Source: Planctomycetota bacterium
GTDB taxonomy: Bacteria; Planctomycetota; UBA1135; GCA-002686595
DNA length: 64,000 nt
Direction of reading: 5' to 3'
Assembly (NCBI GenBank): GCA_016795205.1
Contig: JAEUHZ010000028.1
Span: forward strand, 1 to 64,000
Shown here: positions 44,004-52,738 of the stretch, piece after piece
How positions within the stretch are numbered: the stretch's first letter is position 1
Layout: the number at the start of each line of letters is the position of its first letter
Notes under the pieces: model-generated
The model's database searches: none
What the model was told of the DNA's origin: nothing
The model's input: only the letters and a program-made list of their open reading frames with translations
Translations under genes and position numbers: made by a program

Positions 44004-45242
44004 ATGAGCCACGTGATCGCGGTCCTCGCCACGCTCGATACGAAGGGTGCCGAGGCGCAGTTCCTGCGCGAGCGGATCGAGGCGCTGGGGTCCCGGGCCC
44101 TGCTGATCGACCTGGGCGTCGTCGGCGCGCCCGCCGCGCGCCCCGACGTGACCCGCGCGGAGCTCGCGCAGGCGGGCGGCAGCGACCTGGAGCGACTGCT
44201 GGCTGCGCCGACGCGCGCGAGTGCGTCGCCGGTCCTGGTCGCGGGGGCCGCGAAGATCCTGCTCGACCTGCAGCGCGCGGGCCGGGTGCATGCCGCGCTG
44301 GGCCTGGGCGGAACGCAGGGCACGTCGAACTGCTGCGCGATCCTGCAGACGTTGCCCTACGGCTTCCCCAAGCTCATGGTCAGCACGGTGGCGTCGGGGG
44401 ACACCTCGGCCTTCGTCGGCATCAAGGACATCACGATGATGTTCTCCGTCGGCGACCTCCTGGGGCTGAACCCGGTGACGCGCCGCATCCTCTCCAATGC
44501 GGCCGGGGCGGCGCACGGCATGGCGCTGGCGGGCGGTGGGTTCGAGTTGGAGCGCGGCGCGCGCCCCACCGTGGGGATCTCGAACCTGGGGGTCCTCACC
44601 GCAGGGACGATGCTGGCCATCGAGCTGCTGCGGGAGCGCGGTTACGAGTCGATCGTGTTCCACGCCGTCGGCTCCGGTGGCCGCGCGATGGAGCAGATGA
44701 TGAAGGAAGGCCTGATCGGCGCGGTGCTCGACTACGCCATGGGCGAGATCGCCGACGAGGTCTTCCACGGCCTGCGCGCCGGAGGTCCGGAGCGCCTGAC
44801 GGTCGCGGGCGACCTCGGGTTGCCACAGGTCGTCGTGCCCGGCGGCGCGGAGCACATCGGGCTCGTCGTCGAGCCCAACACGGTCCCCGAGCGCTGGAAG
44901 TCGCACCCGCACGTGTTCCACAACCCGATCATCTTCGCGCCGCGCCTGTCGGCCGAGGAGCTGGAATCCGTCGGCCGTGAGGCCGCACGCCGCCTCTCCC
45001 ACGCGCGGCGCGCTGCGCGCCTGCTGCTCCCGCTGCGCGGCGTGTCGCGTTACTCGGTGCCGGGCGGACCGCTCCACGACCCGCACGGCGATCGCGCCTT
45101 CTTCGCCGCGCTCAAGCAGGGCCTGCCCCCCTCGGTCGAGGTCCAGGAGATCGACGCCGGCGCCGAGGACCCCGTGTTCGTGCGCGCCATGGTCGACGCG
45201 CTGGTCGAACTCGTCGAAGCGCGCGCAGCCCGCTCGGCCTGA
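44004..45242 (+). CDS. UPF0261 Tm-1-like ATP-binding protein
   Basis: This 412-aa protein is of the UPF0261 family, homologous to the N-terminal half of the tomato antiviral protein Tm-1. The family's opening motif VIAVLATLDTKGAEAQFLRERIEAL is clear. LGLGGTQGTSNCCAILQTLP, GDTSAFVGIKDITMMFSVGDLLGLN and FHAVGSGGRAMEQMMKEG follow, with the glycine-rich stretches suited to nucleotide binding. It is a soluble cytoplasmic protein. ATG 44004 lies eight bases after the TIM-barrel gene, the same order as C-half then N-half of Tm-1 (reversed). Its bacterial role is unknown; plant Tm-1 binds a viral replication protein. It converges on the YfcC-type carrier. Confidence 0.9.
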   Translation: MSHVIAVLATLDTKGAEAQFLRERIEALGSRALLIDLGVVGAPAARPDVTRAELAQAGGSDLERLLAAPTRASASPVLVAGAAKILLDLQRAGRVHAALGLGGTQGTSNCCAILQTLPYGFPKLMVSTVASGDTSAFVGIKDITMMFSVGDLLGLNPVTRRILSNAAGAAHGMALAGGGFELERGARPTVGISNLGVLTAGTMLAIELLRERGYESIVFHAVGSGGRAMEQMMKEGLIGAVLDYAMGEIADEVFHGLRAGGPERLTVAGDLGLPQVVVPGGAEHIGLVVEPNTVPERWKSHPHVFHNPIIFAPRLSAEELESVGREAARRLSHARRAARLLLPLRGVSRYSVPGGPLHDPHGDRAFFAALKQGLPPSVEVQEIDAGAEDPVFVRAMVDALVELVEARAARSA

Positions 45243-45263
45243 GGCGCACAGGGGCTTCAGGCC
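45236..45263. terminator. Hairpin spanning both stop codons of the Tm-1-like and carrier genes
   Basis: GGCCTGA (45236-45242) pairs with TCAGGCC (45257-45263) across a 14-base loop; each arm contains one gene's stop. A competing smaller hairpin, GGGGC/GCCCC, lies at 45251-45265. There is no U-tract. Confidence 0.4.
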
Positions 45264-46675
45264 CCGTGGAACGGCGACAGGTAGAGCAGCATCGCCGCCA
45301 CGGCCAGCAGGAGCAGCATCGGCTTCCACATCCAGGCGAACCAGCGGGCGAACCCGATGCCCGCCGCGGCCGTCGCGCCCGTCAGCACAGGATTCGTCGG
45401 GATGATCAGGTTCGTGAGCCCGTCGCCGAACTGGAACGCCAGGATGGCGTTCTCGCGGTGGATGTGAAGCAGATCGGCGAGCGGCGTCATGATCGGCATC
45501 GTCAGCGCCGCCTGCCCGCTGCCGCTCGGCACGAAGAAGTTGATCGAGCACTGGATCGCGAACATGGCCTGCGTGCCGAACTCGGGTCCCAGGCCCTCGA
45601 GCATGCCCGCCAAGCGCTGCAGCACGGTGTCCACGACCCGCCCGTCGTCCGCGACGATGAAGATCGCGCGCGCGAAGGCGATCAAGACCGCCGTCGGGGC
45701 CAGCTCCTTGGCCCCGTCCAGGAACGAGTCCGCGATCCGTCCCGCGCCCAGTCCGCCCGCGAGGCCGCAGGCGATCGCCATGACGAGGAACAGCGCGCAG
45801 AGCTCGGGGATGTACCAACCCAGCGCGACGGCGCCGTAGCCCAGCACCGCCATGCTGAGCCCGAACGCCGCGAGCACGGCCCCATGCCGCCCGCTGAACG
45901 TGCCATGCCGCTCGCGCCCGGTCTCGAACCGCTCGCGCCAGCCGGCGTCGACGTCCGGGGTCGGGCTGCGCGCCGGGTCGCGCGCCACGCGGCGCGCGTG
46001 CCACAGGACGATCGCGATCCCGGCGGAGAGGCACACCAGCCAGCACAGGACGCGCCAGCCGAAGCCCACGCCGGGCTCCTGCTGCGCGATGCCCTTGGCG
46101 ATGCCGAAGCTGAACGGGTTCACGAAGGCCGTCGCGAAGCCGATCTGGCTGCCGATCAGCGGGATCGCCACGCCGGTCATCGTGTCGAAGCCCAGCGCGA
46201 CGGCCAGCGGCACCGTGATCAGGACGAAGATCAGGTTCTCCTCGGCCATGCCGAAGAGCACGCCGGCCGCGCTGAACACGAACATGAGCAGCGGGATCAC
46301 GGCGTAGCGGCCGGCGCCGCGCCCCGCGCGCCGCGCGATCCACGTCAGGCCCGCGACGAGCGCGCCCGTGGCCTGGAGCACGCCGAACGCGCCGCCGATG
46401 AGCAGCACGAAGCCGACGACCTCCGCGGCGTCGCGCCCCTTGCCGTCCGTGTCGTGGAAGCCCTTGAGCGGCGCCATGAGGAGCTGCCAGGGCCCCTGTG
46501 GGACCGACTCGACCTCGCGGAAGCTCCCCGGGACGACGACCTCCTTCTGGCCGTAGCCCGGGATCTCCTGGCTGCTGCGCTCGAACTCGCCGCCAGGAAG
46601 CAGCCAGGTCAGCACGGCGGCCGCCAACGTGATGAGCACCATCAGGACGAAGGCGTTCGGCGCGCGCAGCTTCAT
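45257..46675 (-). CDS. YfcC-family membrane carrier
   Basis: This 472-aa polytopic protein (about 11-12 helices) belongs to the YfcC / short-chain-fatty-acid-carrier-like group in the ion-transporter superfamily. The N-terminal motif NAFVLMVLITLAAAVLTWLLPGGEF, AEENLIFVLITVPLAVALGFD and FFVPSGSGQAALTMPIM with FQFGDGLTNLIIPTNPVL are characteristic. Such proteins are thought to move carboxylates or peptides by ion coupling, but substrates are mostly unproved. I use ATG 46675; an in-frame ATG 16 codons upstream (46723) is possible but adds a charged, non-membrane stretch. It lies 109 bases after the sigma-factor gene on the same strand. Confidence 0.84.
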   Translation of the reverse strand: MKLRAPNAFVLMVLITLAAAVLTWLLPGGEFERSSQEIPGYGQKEVVVPGSFREVESVPQGPWQLLMAPLKGFHDTDGKGRDAAEVVGFVLLIGGAFGVLQATGALVAGLTWIARRAGRGAGRYAVIPLLMFVFSAAGVLFGMAEENLIFVLITVPLAVALGFDTMTGVAIPLIGSQIGFATAFVNPFSFGIAKGIAQQEPGVGFGWRVLCWLVCLSAGIAIVLWHARRVARDPARSPTPDVDAGWRERFETGRERHGTFSGRHGAVLAAFGLSMAVLGYGAVALGWYIPELCALFLVMAIACGLAGGLGAGRIADSFLDGAKELAPTAVLIAFARAIFIVADDGRVVDTVLQRLAGMLEGLGPEFGTQAMFAIQCSINFFVPSGSGQAALTMPIMTPLADLLHIHRENAILAFQFGDGLTNLIIPTNPVLTGATAAAGIGFARWFAWMWKPMLLLLAVAAMLLYLSPFHGA

Positions 46676-46728
46676 GGCCGGCGATTCTGGCGGCTCGCGC
46701 GCGCCGCTGCACGTCTCGTCCATGGTTC

Positions 46729-46751
46729 GGGGCCGGTGGACGACTGGCCCC
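46729..46751 (-). terminator. Hairpin after the sigma-factor fusion gene
   Basis: GGGGCC (46729-46734) pairs with GGCCCC (46746-46751) around an 11-base loop, 34-56 bases after the stop. A direct duplication of GCTCGGCCGGA (46761-46771 and 46772-46782) lies between it and the stop. There is no U-tract. Confidence 0.35.
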
Positions 46752-46784
46752 GGGCCCTGCGCTCGGCCGGAGCTCGGCCGGAGC

Positions 46785-49511
46785 TCAGCGCGGTCCCGCG
46801 GCGGACCAGCGCGCGTCGGCGCGGATCCAGGCATCGCCGGGCTCCCCGAAACGCACCGTCCAGGCGCGCTCGGCGTCGGGCCCGGGCGTGAATCCGTCGA
46901 GCTCGCGCCAGACGATCCCGTGCTCCAGGCCCGCCAGCGGGCGGCGCTCGACGCGCGGCGCGAGGCGCACGCCTGCCGCGCCCGGCGCGACGTCGACCAG
47001 GCCGTACACGGCGATGTTCTCGCGCGGCGCGAAGCAGGACCAGACCCAGCGGCCCGGCGCGAGCGGCACGTCGTCGAGCCCGCCCGCCGCCGTCGTGCTG
47101 GTGGCGAGGATCGTGTCGGGGACTCCGGACTCGCCCGCCCAGCGCGCGAAGACGAGCTTGAGGCCCCGTGGCAGTGCATCGCCCTCGGGCGCGAACTCGA
47201 CCGCGACCGCCGCGGCCCCGCCGAGGTCGAGGCGCACGACGGGCTCGCGCGCGGGATCGACCGCGATCCGCCGCGTGAGCTCGCGGTCCTCTGGATCGGC
47301 GGCCCGAGCGCGGCGCCAGCGCAGCACGAGCTCGGCGGGTCGCGCGAGCACGATCCGGTGGCGGCTCGCGCCGGCGCCCACCGTGAGCGTCTCGGCGCGC
47401 GCCGCGCCGCCCTGCTCGTGGATCGAGAGCGAGAGCACGCCGCCCTGGGGCACGCCGCTGACCTCGACCTCGACCTGCCAGCCACCCCGAGGCGGGAGGA
47501 CGAAAGGTCCGACCTCGCCTGCGGCGCTCAGAACCACCTCGACCTTCTCGGAGAGCTGCGCCCCGGTGTGCGGGTCCTGGACCCACACGATGTGGCGGCT
47601 CGGCCAATGCGTCGCGAGCGTCCAGCGGCCCTGCGAGTCGCGCGGGACCTCGTAGGCGTCGCCGCCCTGCGGTCGCGCGCTCGTGATCTCGGCCGAGGCC
47701 ACGCGCGCCACGCCGGCTGCAACCGCGGCATCGAAGGCCGGCGGCACGAAGCCGAAGGCCGTGGCCCCGGGCCGGCTCAGGTCGATCGCGAGCGCCAGCG
47801 TGAGCGGGTCCGGGTCCGACGCGCGCAGGCGCTGCTCGTGCCAGCGCTCGGCGGGCGCCTCGATCGGCACGACCTCGCCGTCGCGCAGGATCAGCCCGCG
47901 CTGCGCGCGGTCGAGGTCGGGGCCGATGGAGAGGAAGCCCTCGCGCGGCAGTCCGCGCAGGCGGGCGCTGCCACGCGCGTCCGTGCGCGCGATGCGCGTC
48001 GTCCCGTCGCTGACGTTGCCTCCGATGGGGACCGAGGTCGTGACGGCGAAGGGCGCGTCCGCGAGCGGCAACTGGCTGCCGCGATCGAGGAGCTCCAGGA
48101 TCAGCGTGCGACCACTCTCGAGCGCGAGATCGAACTGCCGGCTCGCGCGCTCGCCGCGGCCGGGCGTGAGGCGCGCGAAGACGGTCTCGTCGCTGGTCAC
48201 GACCAGCAAGGGGTCCTCGGCCGGTACGCGTTCGACGGCCCAGGTGGCATCGACACGATTCACGCGGCCGACACCGGCCACGACGTTCACGGACTGAACC
48301 CGGATCGAGAGCCCCAGCGGCACGCGTTGCACGCCGTCGACCAGGATCCGGCCGGTCCAAGCGGGCTCGACCAGCGGCTCGCCCACCACGAGCTCGACCT
48401 CGCGCGCCTCCGCGGGTCGCAACTCCCGGAGGACCGCCTCGGACGAGGGCAGCAGGCCGCCTGCCGATGCGCGCACGCGCGTGCAGCGCGACCCGGCGGG
48501 GAGCGTGATCATGGTCAGCTCCCCGGCGATCTCGAGCGCCTGGTGAACGCGCGTCGTCGAGAAGGGGTGGAAAGGCTGTCGGTCGTGCCACAGGTCGAGC
48601 ACACCGCTCGTGATGCTGGCGCCGGCCGTGTCGCGGACGCGCACGACCAGGCGCGGCCCCGGGCTGGGCGCGACCTCCGCGGCACGCGAGGTCGGGTCGG
48701 CGACGGCCAGCGCCCGCGCTCCCGTGACCGGCTCGGGAACGGAACTCCGGACGCCGGGCACGGCGGCGAGCGGCGTGGGCTCCGGCTCCGCGGCCGGAGG
48801 CGCGTGCGGCCCCTCGCCCAGGTCCGTGCGCAGCGACCAGGCTGCCAGGGCCACGACGAGCGCGCCCGCCGCGGCGCCCGCCAGGAGCTTGAGCGTCATC
48901 GTGGAACCTCCCATCAGTGCTGTAGTGCCCAGGGCCGGCCCTGCCGCAGTGTGCTCCGCGGACGGCAGGCCCGCGATCAACGCCAGCCAGGCCCGCTCCT
49001 CTCCGTGTCCGCGCGCGCGCAGCGCGGTGCGCAGGAGCTCGCGGGCCCGCTGCAAGCGCTTGCGCACCGTGGCCTCGTCGGCGTGCATGCGCCGCGCGAC
49101 TTCAGCCACCGAGGCCTCGTCGAAGTAGCGGTGCAGGACGGTCGAGCGGTAGGGCTCCGGCAGGGCATGCACGAGCTCGGCGACCTGTCGGGCACGCGCG
49201 CTGCGCTCCACGATGGCGTCGGCAGGCTCAGCGCCCTGCTCGCGCACGGCGCTCGACTCGCGGGCTGCGCGCGCGCGCTCGGAGCGGTGCCGGTCCCGGG
49301 CGATGCGCCGCGCGATCGTCGCCAGCCAGGCGCGCAGGCCCCGTTCGTCACCGTGGAACGCACCACGCTTCTCGAGCGCCACGCGCGCGACGTCCTGGGT
49401 CAGGTCCTCGGCCGCCGCAGGCTCGCGCACGAGCTCGGCGGCGAGCCGCCGCACCCAGCCCAACTGCCGCAACAGTTCCTGGTCGCCGAAACCGCTCGTG
49501 GCTCCTCCCAT
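46785..49511 (-). CDS. ECF sigma factor fused by a membrane helix to a large extracytoplasmic region
   Basis: This 908-aa protein joins three parts in one uninterrupted frame. Residues ~18-80 are sigma-70 region 2 (PAAAEDLTQDVARVALEKRG, then AWLATIARRIARDRHR), and ~107-162 are region 4 (LPEPYRSTVLHRYFDE, SVAEVARRMHADEATVRKRL). After a linker comes one hydrophobic helix (~206-226, LKLLAGAAAGALVVALAAWS). About 680 residues with carboxypeptidase-regulatory-like beta units follow and should be outside the cytoplasm. Separate anti-sigma genes are absent nearby, so the fusion could sense envelope signals directly; release from the membrane would then need a protease. GTG 49514 precedes ATG 49511; I use the ATG. 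ECF proteins with long C-terminal extensions are known in Planctomycetota; this one lacks an obvious kinase or known sensor domain. Confidence 0.82.
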   Translation of the reverse strand: MGGATSGFGDQELLRQLGWVRRLAAELVREPAAAEDLTQDVARVALEKRGAFHGDERGLRAWLATIARRIARDRHRSERARAARESSAVREQGAEPADAIVERSARARQVAELVHALPEPYRSTVLHRYFDEASVAEVARRMHADEATVRKRLQRARELLRTALRARGHGEERAWLALIAGLPSAEHTAAGPALGTTALMGGSTMTLKLLAGAAAGALVVALAAWSLRTDLGEGPHAPPAAEPEPTPLAAVPGVRSSVPEPVTGARALAVADPTSRAAEVAPSPGPRLVVRVRDTAGASITSGVLDLWHDRQPFHPFSTTRVHQALEIAGELTMITLPAGSRCTRVRASAGGLLPSSEAVLRELRPAEAREVELVVGEPLVEPAWTGRILVDGVQRVPLGLSIRVQSVNVVAGVGRVNRVDATWAVERVPAEDPLLVVTSDETVFARLTPGRGERASRQFDLALESGRTLILELLDRGSQLPLADAPFAVTTSVPIGGNVSDGTTRIARTDARGSARLRGLPREGFLSIGPDLDRAQRGLILRDGEVVPIEAPAERWHEQRLRASDPDPLTLALAIDLSRPGATAFGFVPPAFDAAVAAGVARVASAEITSARPQGGDAYEVPRDSQGRWTLATHWPSRHIVWVQDPHTGAQLSEKVEVVLSAAGEVGPFVLPPRGGWQVEVEVSGVPQGGVLSLSIHEQGGAARAETLTVGAGASRHRIVLARPAELVLRWRRARAADPEDRELTRRIAVDPAREPVVRLDLGGAAAVAVEFAPEGDALPRGLKLVFARWAGESGVPDTILATSTTAAGGLDDVPLAPGRWVWSCFAPRENIAVYGLVDVAPGAAGVRLAPRVERRPLAGLEHGIVWRELDGFTPGPDAERAWTVRFGEPGDAWIRADARWSAAGPR

Positions 49512-49611
49512 CACCCGCTCCGATGGAGCCGATGAGAACCCCGTGACCGGAAAATCGCACGATCTCGCGCCCGGGCTCGGGCGCTGACCGGGGCCGGCCA
49601 GCGCCGGGCGC

Positions 49612-49617
49612 TATGCT
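49612..49617 (+). promoter_or_regulatory. Candidate -10 box of the molybdopterin oxidoreductase gene
   Basis: TATGCT ends ten bases before ATG 49628. No Shine-Dalgarno sequence is present between them. An in-frame ATG at 49613 overlaps the hexamer and is therefore less likely to be the start. Confidence 0.4.
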
Positions 49618-49627
49618 CTCCGCCCCC

Positions 49628-52414
49628 ATGACGCGATCGCACGACCCGGACGGCATGCAGGTCACCCCGCTCGAGTCCTTCCCGCCCTTCGAGCAGTGGG
49701 ACGACTGGGTCGAGTACGACGCGAAGGCCTGGCCGCGCAAGGTCGAGAAGCGCTACACGCTCGTCCCCACGACCTGCTTCAACTGCGAGGCGGCCTGCGG
49801 GCTCGTCGCCTACGTCGACCAGGAGACCAGCGAGATCCGCAAGCTCGAGGGCAACCCCTTCCACCCCGGCTCGCGCGGGAAGAACTGCGCCAAGGGACCG
49901 GCGACGCTGAACCAGATCCAGGACCCGCAGCGCATCCTGTATCCGCTGAAGCGCGTCGGACCGCGCGGCTCGGGGCAGTTCGAGCGCACGAGCTGGGACC
50001 ACGTGCTCGACGTGTTCGCAGCCAAGATCCGCCAGGCACTCGTCGAGGGCCGCAAGACCGAGGTCATGTACCACGTCGGCCGGCCGGGCCACGACGGCTA
50101 CATGGACCGCGTGCTCCAGAGCTGGGGCGTCGACGGGCACAACAGCCACACGAACGTGTGCTCGGCCGCGGCGCGGCTGGGCTACGCGCTGTGGAGCGGC
50201 GCAGACCGGCCCTCGCCGGACCACGAGAACTCCAAGTTCATGCTGTTGCTCTCGTCGCACCTCGAGACGGGGCACTACTTCAACCCGCACGCGCAGCGCA
50301 TCATCGAGGGCAAGATGCGCGGCGCGAAGATCGCCGTGATCGACGTGCGGCTCTCGAACACGGCCTCGATGGCCGACTGGTGGCTCGCGACCTGGCCGGG
50401 GACCGAGGCCCTGCTGCTCCTGGCGTTCGCCCACGTCATCCTCTCCGAGAAGCTCTACGACCGCGCGTTCCTCGAGACCTGGGTCAACTGGCGCGACTGG
50501 CTCGAGCACGTCGACCCCGCGGCCCCCCGGACCTTCGACGGCTTCCTGGCGTCGCTGACGGCACGCTACGCGCGCTACACGCCGGCCGAGGCGGCCCGCG
50601 AGTGCGGCCTCGAGGAGCGCGTGATCGTCGACATCGCGCGCGAGATCGGCCAGGCAGGTAGCCGCTTCGCGACGCACGTGTGGCGCAACGCCGCCTCGGG
50701 CAACGAGGGCGGCTGGCAGGTCGCGCGTTGCCTGCAGTTCCTGTGCGTGCTCGTCGGCGCGGTCGGCGCGGAGGGTGGCACGCTGCTCAACACGCAGTCG
50801 AAGTTCGTGCCGCCGCCGTTCTTGAAGCCGCCGCCGCAGGACGTGTGGAGCGAGCTGCTCTTCCCGCGCGAGTTCCCGCTCTCCCATCACGAGCTCTCCT
50901 ACCTCCTGCCCCACATGCTGCTCGAGGGCCGCGGGAAGCTCGCGGCCTACTTCACGCGCGTCTACAACCCGGTCTGGACGAACCCGGATGGCATGGTCTG
51001 GGAACAGGTGCTGCGCGACGAACGGCTCGTCGAGCTGCACGCCGCGCTGACGCCGACCTGGAACGAGACCGCGCAGTACGCCGACTACGTCCTGCCGATG
51101 GGCCACGGCGCCGAGCGGCACGACCTGATGTCGACCGAGACGCACGGCGCGAAGTGGATCGGCTTCCGCCAGCCCGTGCAGCGCGTCGTGGCCGAACGCA
51201 AGGGCCGCAAGGTCGAGGCGACCTACGAGACGAACCCGGGCGAGGTCTGGGAGGAGGACGAGTTCTGGATGGCGCTCTCGTGGCGCATCGATCCCGACGG
51301 CTCGCTCGGGATCCGCAAGTACTACGAGTCGCCCTACCGCCCGGGTCAGCGCATCACGGTCGACGAGTACTACGGCTGGATCTTCGAGAACTCCGTGCCC
51401 GGCCTGCCGGCCGAGGCCCGGAAGCACGGGCTGACGCCGCTCGAGTACATGCGGCGGCACGGAGCGTTCCTCGTCGACAAGGACGTCTACGACAGCCACC
51501 TGCGCGAGCTGAGCGCGAAGGAGCTCGCAGGCACGACGACCGACGCCGCGACGTCGACCGTGCTCGCCGCGGGTCAGCCCGTCGGCGTGGTCGCCGACGG
51601 GAAGCCGCGCGCCGGCTTCGCGACGCCCACGAAGCGGCTCGAGCTGTGGAGCCGCACGATGCACGAGTGGGGCTGGCCCGAGTACGCGGTCCCGGAATAC
51701 ATCCCAAGCCACGTGCACCGCGGCGGCCTGGATCGCGCGCAGGGCGAGATGTGCCTCGTTCCGACGTTCCGTCTGCCGACCCTGATCCACACGCGCTCGG
51801 GCAACTCGAAGTGGCTCTACGAGCTCTCGAACACGAACCCCGTGTGGATCCACCCCGAGGACGCCGAGCGCCTGGGCGTCGCGACCGGCGACCTGTTGCG
51901 CATCTCGACGCGCATCGGCCACTTCGTGAACAAGGCCTGGGTCACGGAGGGCCTGCGCCCGGGCATCGTCGCCTGCAGCCACCACCTGGGCCGCTGGCGC
52001 CTGTTCGACGAGGTGGGCACGGACAAGTGGGCCAGTGCGCTGGTGCGCCGCGACGAGCTCGGCGACGGGCGTTTCCGCTTCCGCCGCCTGGCCGACATCG
52101 CGCCGTTCGCATCGAGCGACGCGGACTCGAAGCGCATCTGGTGGACCGACGGCGGCGTCCACCAGAACCTGACGTTCCCAGTGCAGCCCGACCCGGTGAG
52201 CGGCATGCACTGCTGGCACCAGGCCGTGAAGGTCGAGAAGGCGCGCGTGGGCGACCAGTACGGCGACGTCGAGGTCGATACGAGGAAGTCGCTCGAGATC
52301 TACCGCGAGTGGCTGAAGAAGGCCCGTCCGGGGCCCGGACCGGGCGGATTGCGCCGTCCGCTGCACTTCGCCCGCGCGGTCAAGCCCGCCGCCTCGGCGT
52401 ACAGGCTGGCCTGA
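49628..52414 (+). CDS. Molybdopterin oxidoreductase, DMSO-reductase superfamily
   Basis: This 928-aa protein is a catalytic subunit of the DMSO-reductase superfamily. The N-terminal [4Fe-4S] site is C-x2-C-x3-C-x29-C (Cys50, 53, 57, 87). A cysteine in HTNVCSAAARLGY (Cys178) sits where the protein ligand to Mo or W occurs, as in nitrate- and polysulfide-type enzymes. The C-terminal cofactor-binding domain is present (LIHTRSGNSKWLYELSNTNP, WIHPEDAERLGV). No twin-arginine signal is seen, so the enzyme is probably cytoplasmic. There is no neighbouring electron-transfer subunit; the fused DmsB-DmsC-like protein at 32.5 kb also lacks a Tat signal and is the likely partner. The substrate is not apparent. 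I use ATG 49628. Confidence 0.88.
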   Translation: MTRSHDPDGMQVTPLESFPPFEQWDDWVEYDAKAWPRKVEKRYTLVPTTCFNCEAACGLVAYVDQETSEIRKLEGNPFHPGSRGKNCAKGPATLNQIQDPQRILYPLKRVGPRGSGQFERTSWDHVLDVFAAKIRQALVEGRKTEVMYHVGRPGHDGYMDRVLQSWGVDGHNSHTNVCSAAARLGYALWSGADRPSPDHENSKFMLLLSSHLETGHYFNPHAQRIIEGKMRGAKIAVIDVRLSNTASMADWWLATWPGTEALLLLAFAHVILSEKLYDRAFLETWVNWRDWLEHVDPAAPRTFDGFLASLTARYARYTPAEAARECGLEERVIVDIAREIGQAGSRFATHVWRNAASGNEGGWQVARCLQFLCVLVGAVGAEGGTLLNTQSKFVPPPFLKPPPQDVWSELLFPREFPLSHHELSYLLPHMLLEGRGKLAAYFTRVYNPVWTNPDGMVWEQVLRDERLVELHAALTPTWNETAQYADYVLPMGHGAERHDLMSTETHGAKWIGFRQPVQRVVAERKGRKVEATYETNPGEVWEEDEFWMALSWRIDPDGSLGIRKYYESPYRPGQRITVDEYYGWIFENSVPGLPAEARKHGLTPLEYMRRHGAFLVDKDVYDSHLRELSAKELAGTTTDAATSTVLAAGQPVGVVADGKPRAGFATPTKRLELWSRTMHEWGWPEYAVPEYIPSHVHRGGLDRAQGEMCLVPTFRLPTLIHTRSGNSKWLYELSNTNPVWIHPEDAERLGVATGDLLRISTRIGHFVNKAWVTEGLRPGIVACSHHLGRWRLFDEVGTDKWASALVRRDELGDGRFRFRRLADIAPFASSDADSKRIWWTDGGVHQNLTFPVQPDPVSGMHCWHQAVKVEKARVGDQYGDVEVDTRKSLEIYREWLKKARPGPGPGGLRRPLHFARAVKPAASAYRLA

Positions 52415-52738
52415 CTGCCTGCTCGCTCGGCGCGAGCATCAGGACCTGTCGGCTCCTGCCGCGCTCGGATGGGTCGCGTTGCGCCGGCAGGCCTGCCGTC
52501 GCTTCCCCGGGCGGCGAGGGCCGCCGCCAGCGGCGGCGACGCGCCGATCCGCAGCCCGAGGCCCCCGAGCCGCCCCAGGTTCGCTCCGCAATCCCGGCTG
52601 CCGGGATCTTGGCGATGGATTCCACGGAACCTCCCAAGCTGAGCTAGGGTCAAAGAGCAGGTGCTGTGCGGGGTACTCCGGGAGGGATCCGGGGCGCCCC
52701 GCTTCGCGACGTTCAGGCCTCCAGGTTCCTCTCCCGCG
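52415..52738. other. Intergenic region after the oxidoreductase gene
   Basis: This 324-base stretch has no supportable gene. It contains the hairpin at 52420-52438, a second GC hairpin (GCCGCCG/CGGCGGC with a CCAG loop, 52520-52537), and TAGGGT at 52645-52650 as a weak -10 candidate for the protease gene, 88 bases before its ATG. The open frames across it are low-complexity. Confidence 0.5.
52420..52438 (+). terminator. Hairpin after the oxidoreductase gene
   Basis: TGCTCGC (52420-52426) pairs perfectly with GCGAGCA (52432-52438) around a 5-base loop, five bases after the stop. There is no U-tract. Confidence 0.5.

Noticed and set aside
49511-52366. Minus-strand open frame of 951 codons over the molybdopterin oxidoreductase
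   Set aside because: It is antisense to a gene with intact cofactor motifs and contains no domain signal of its own.
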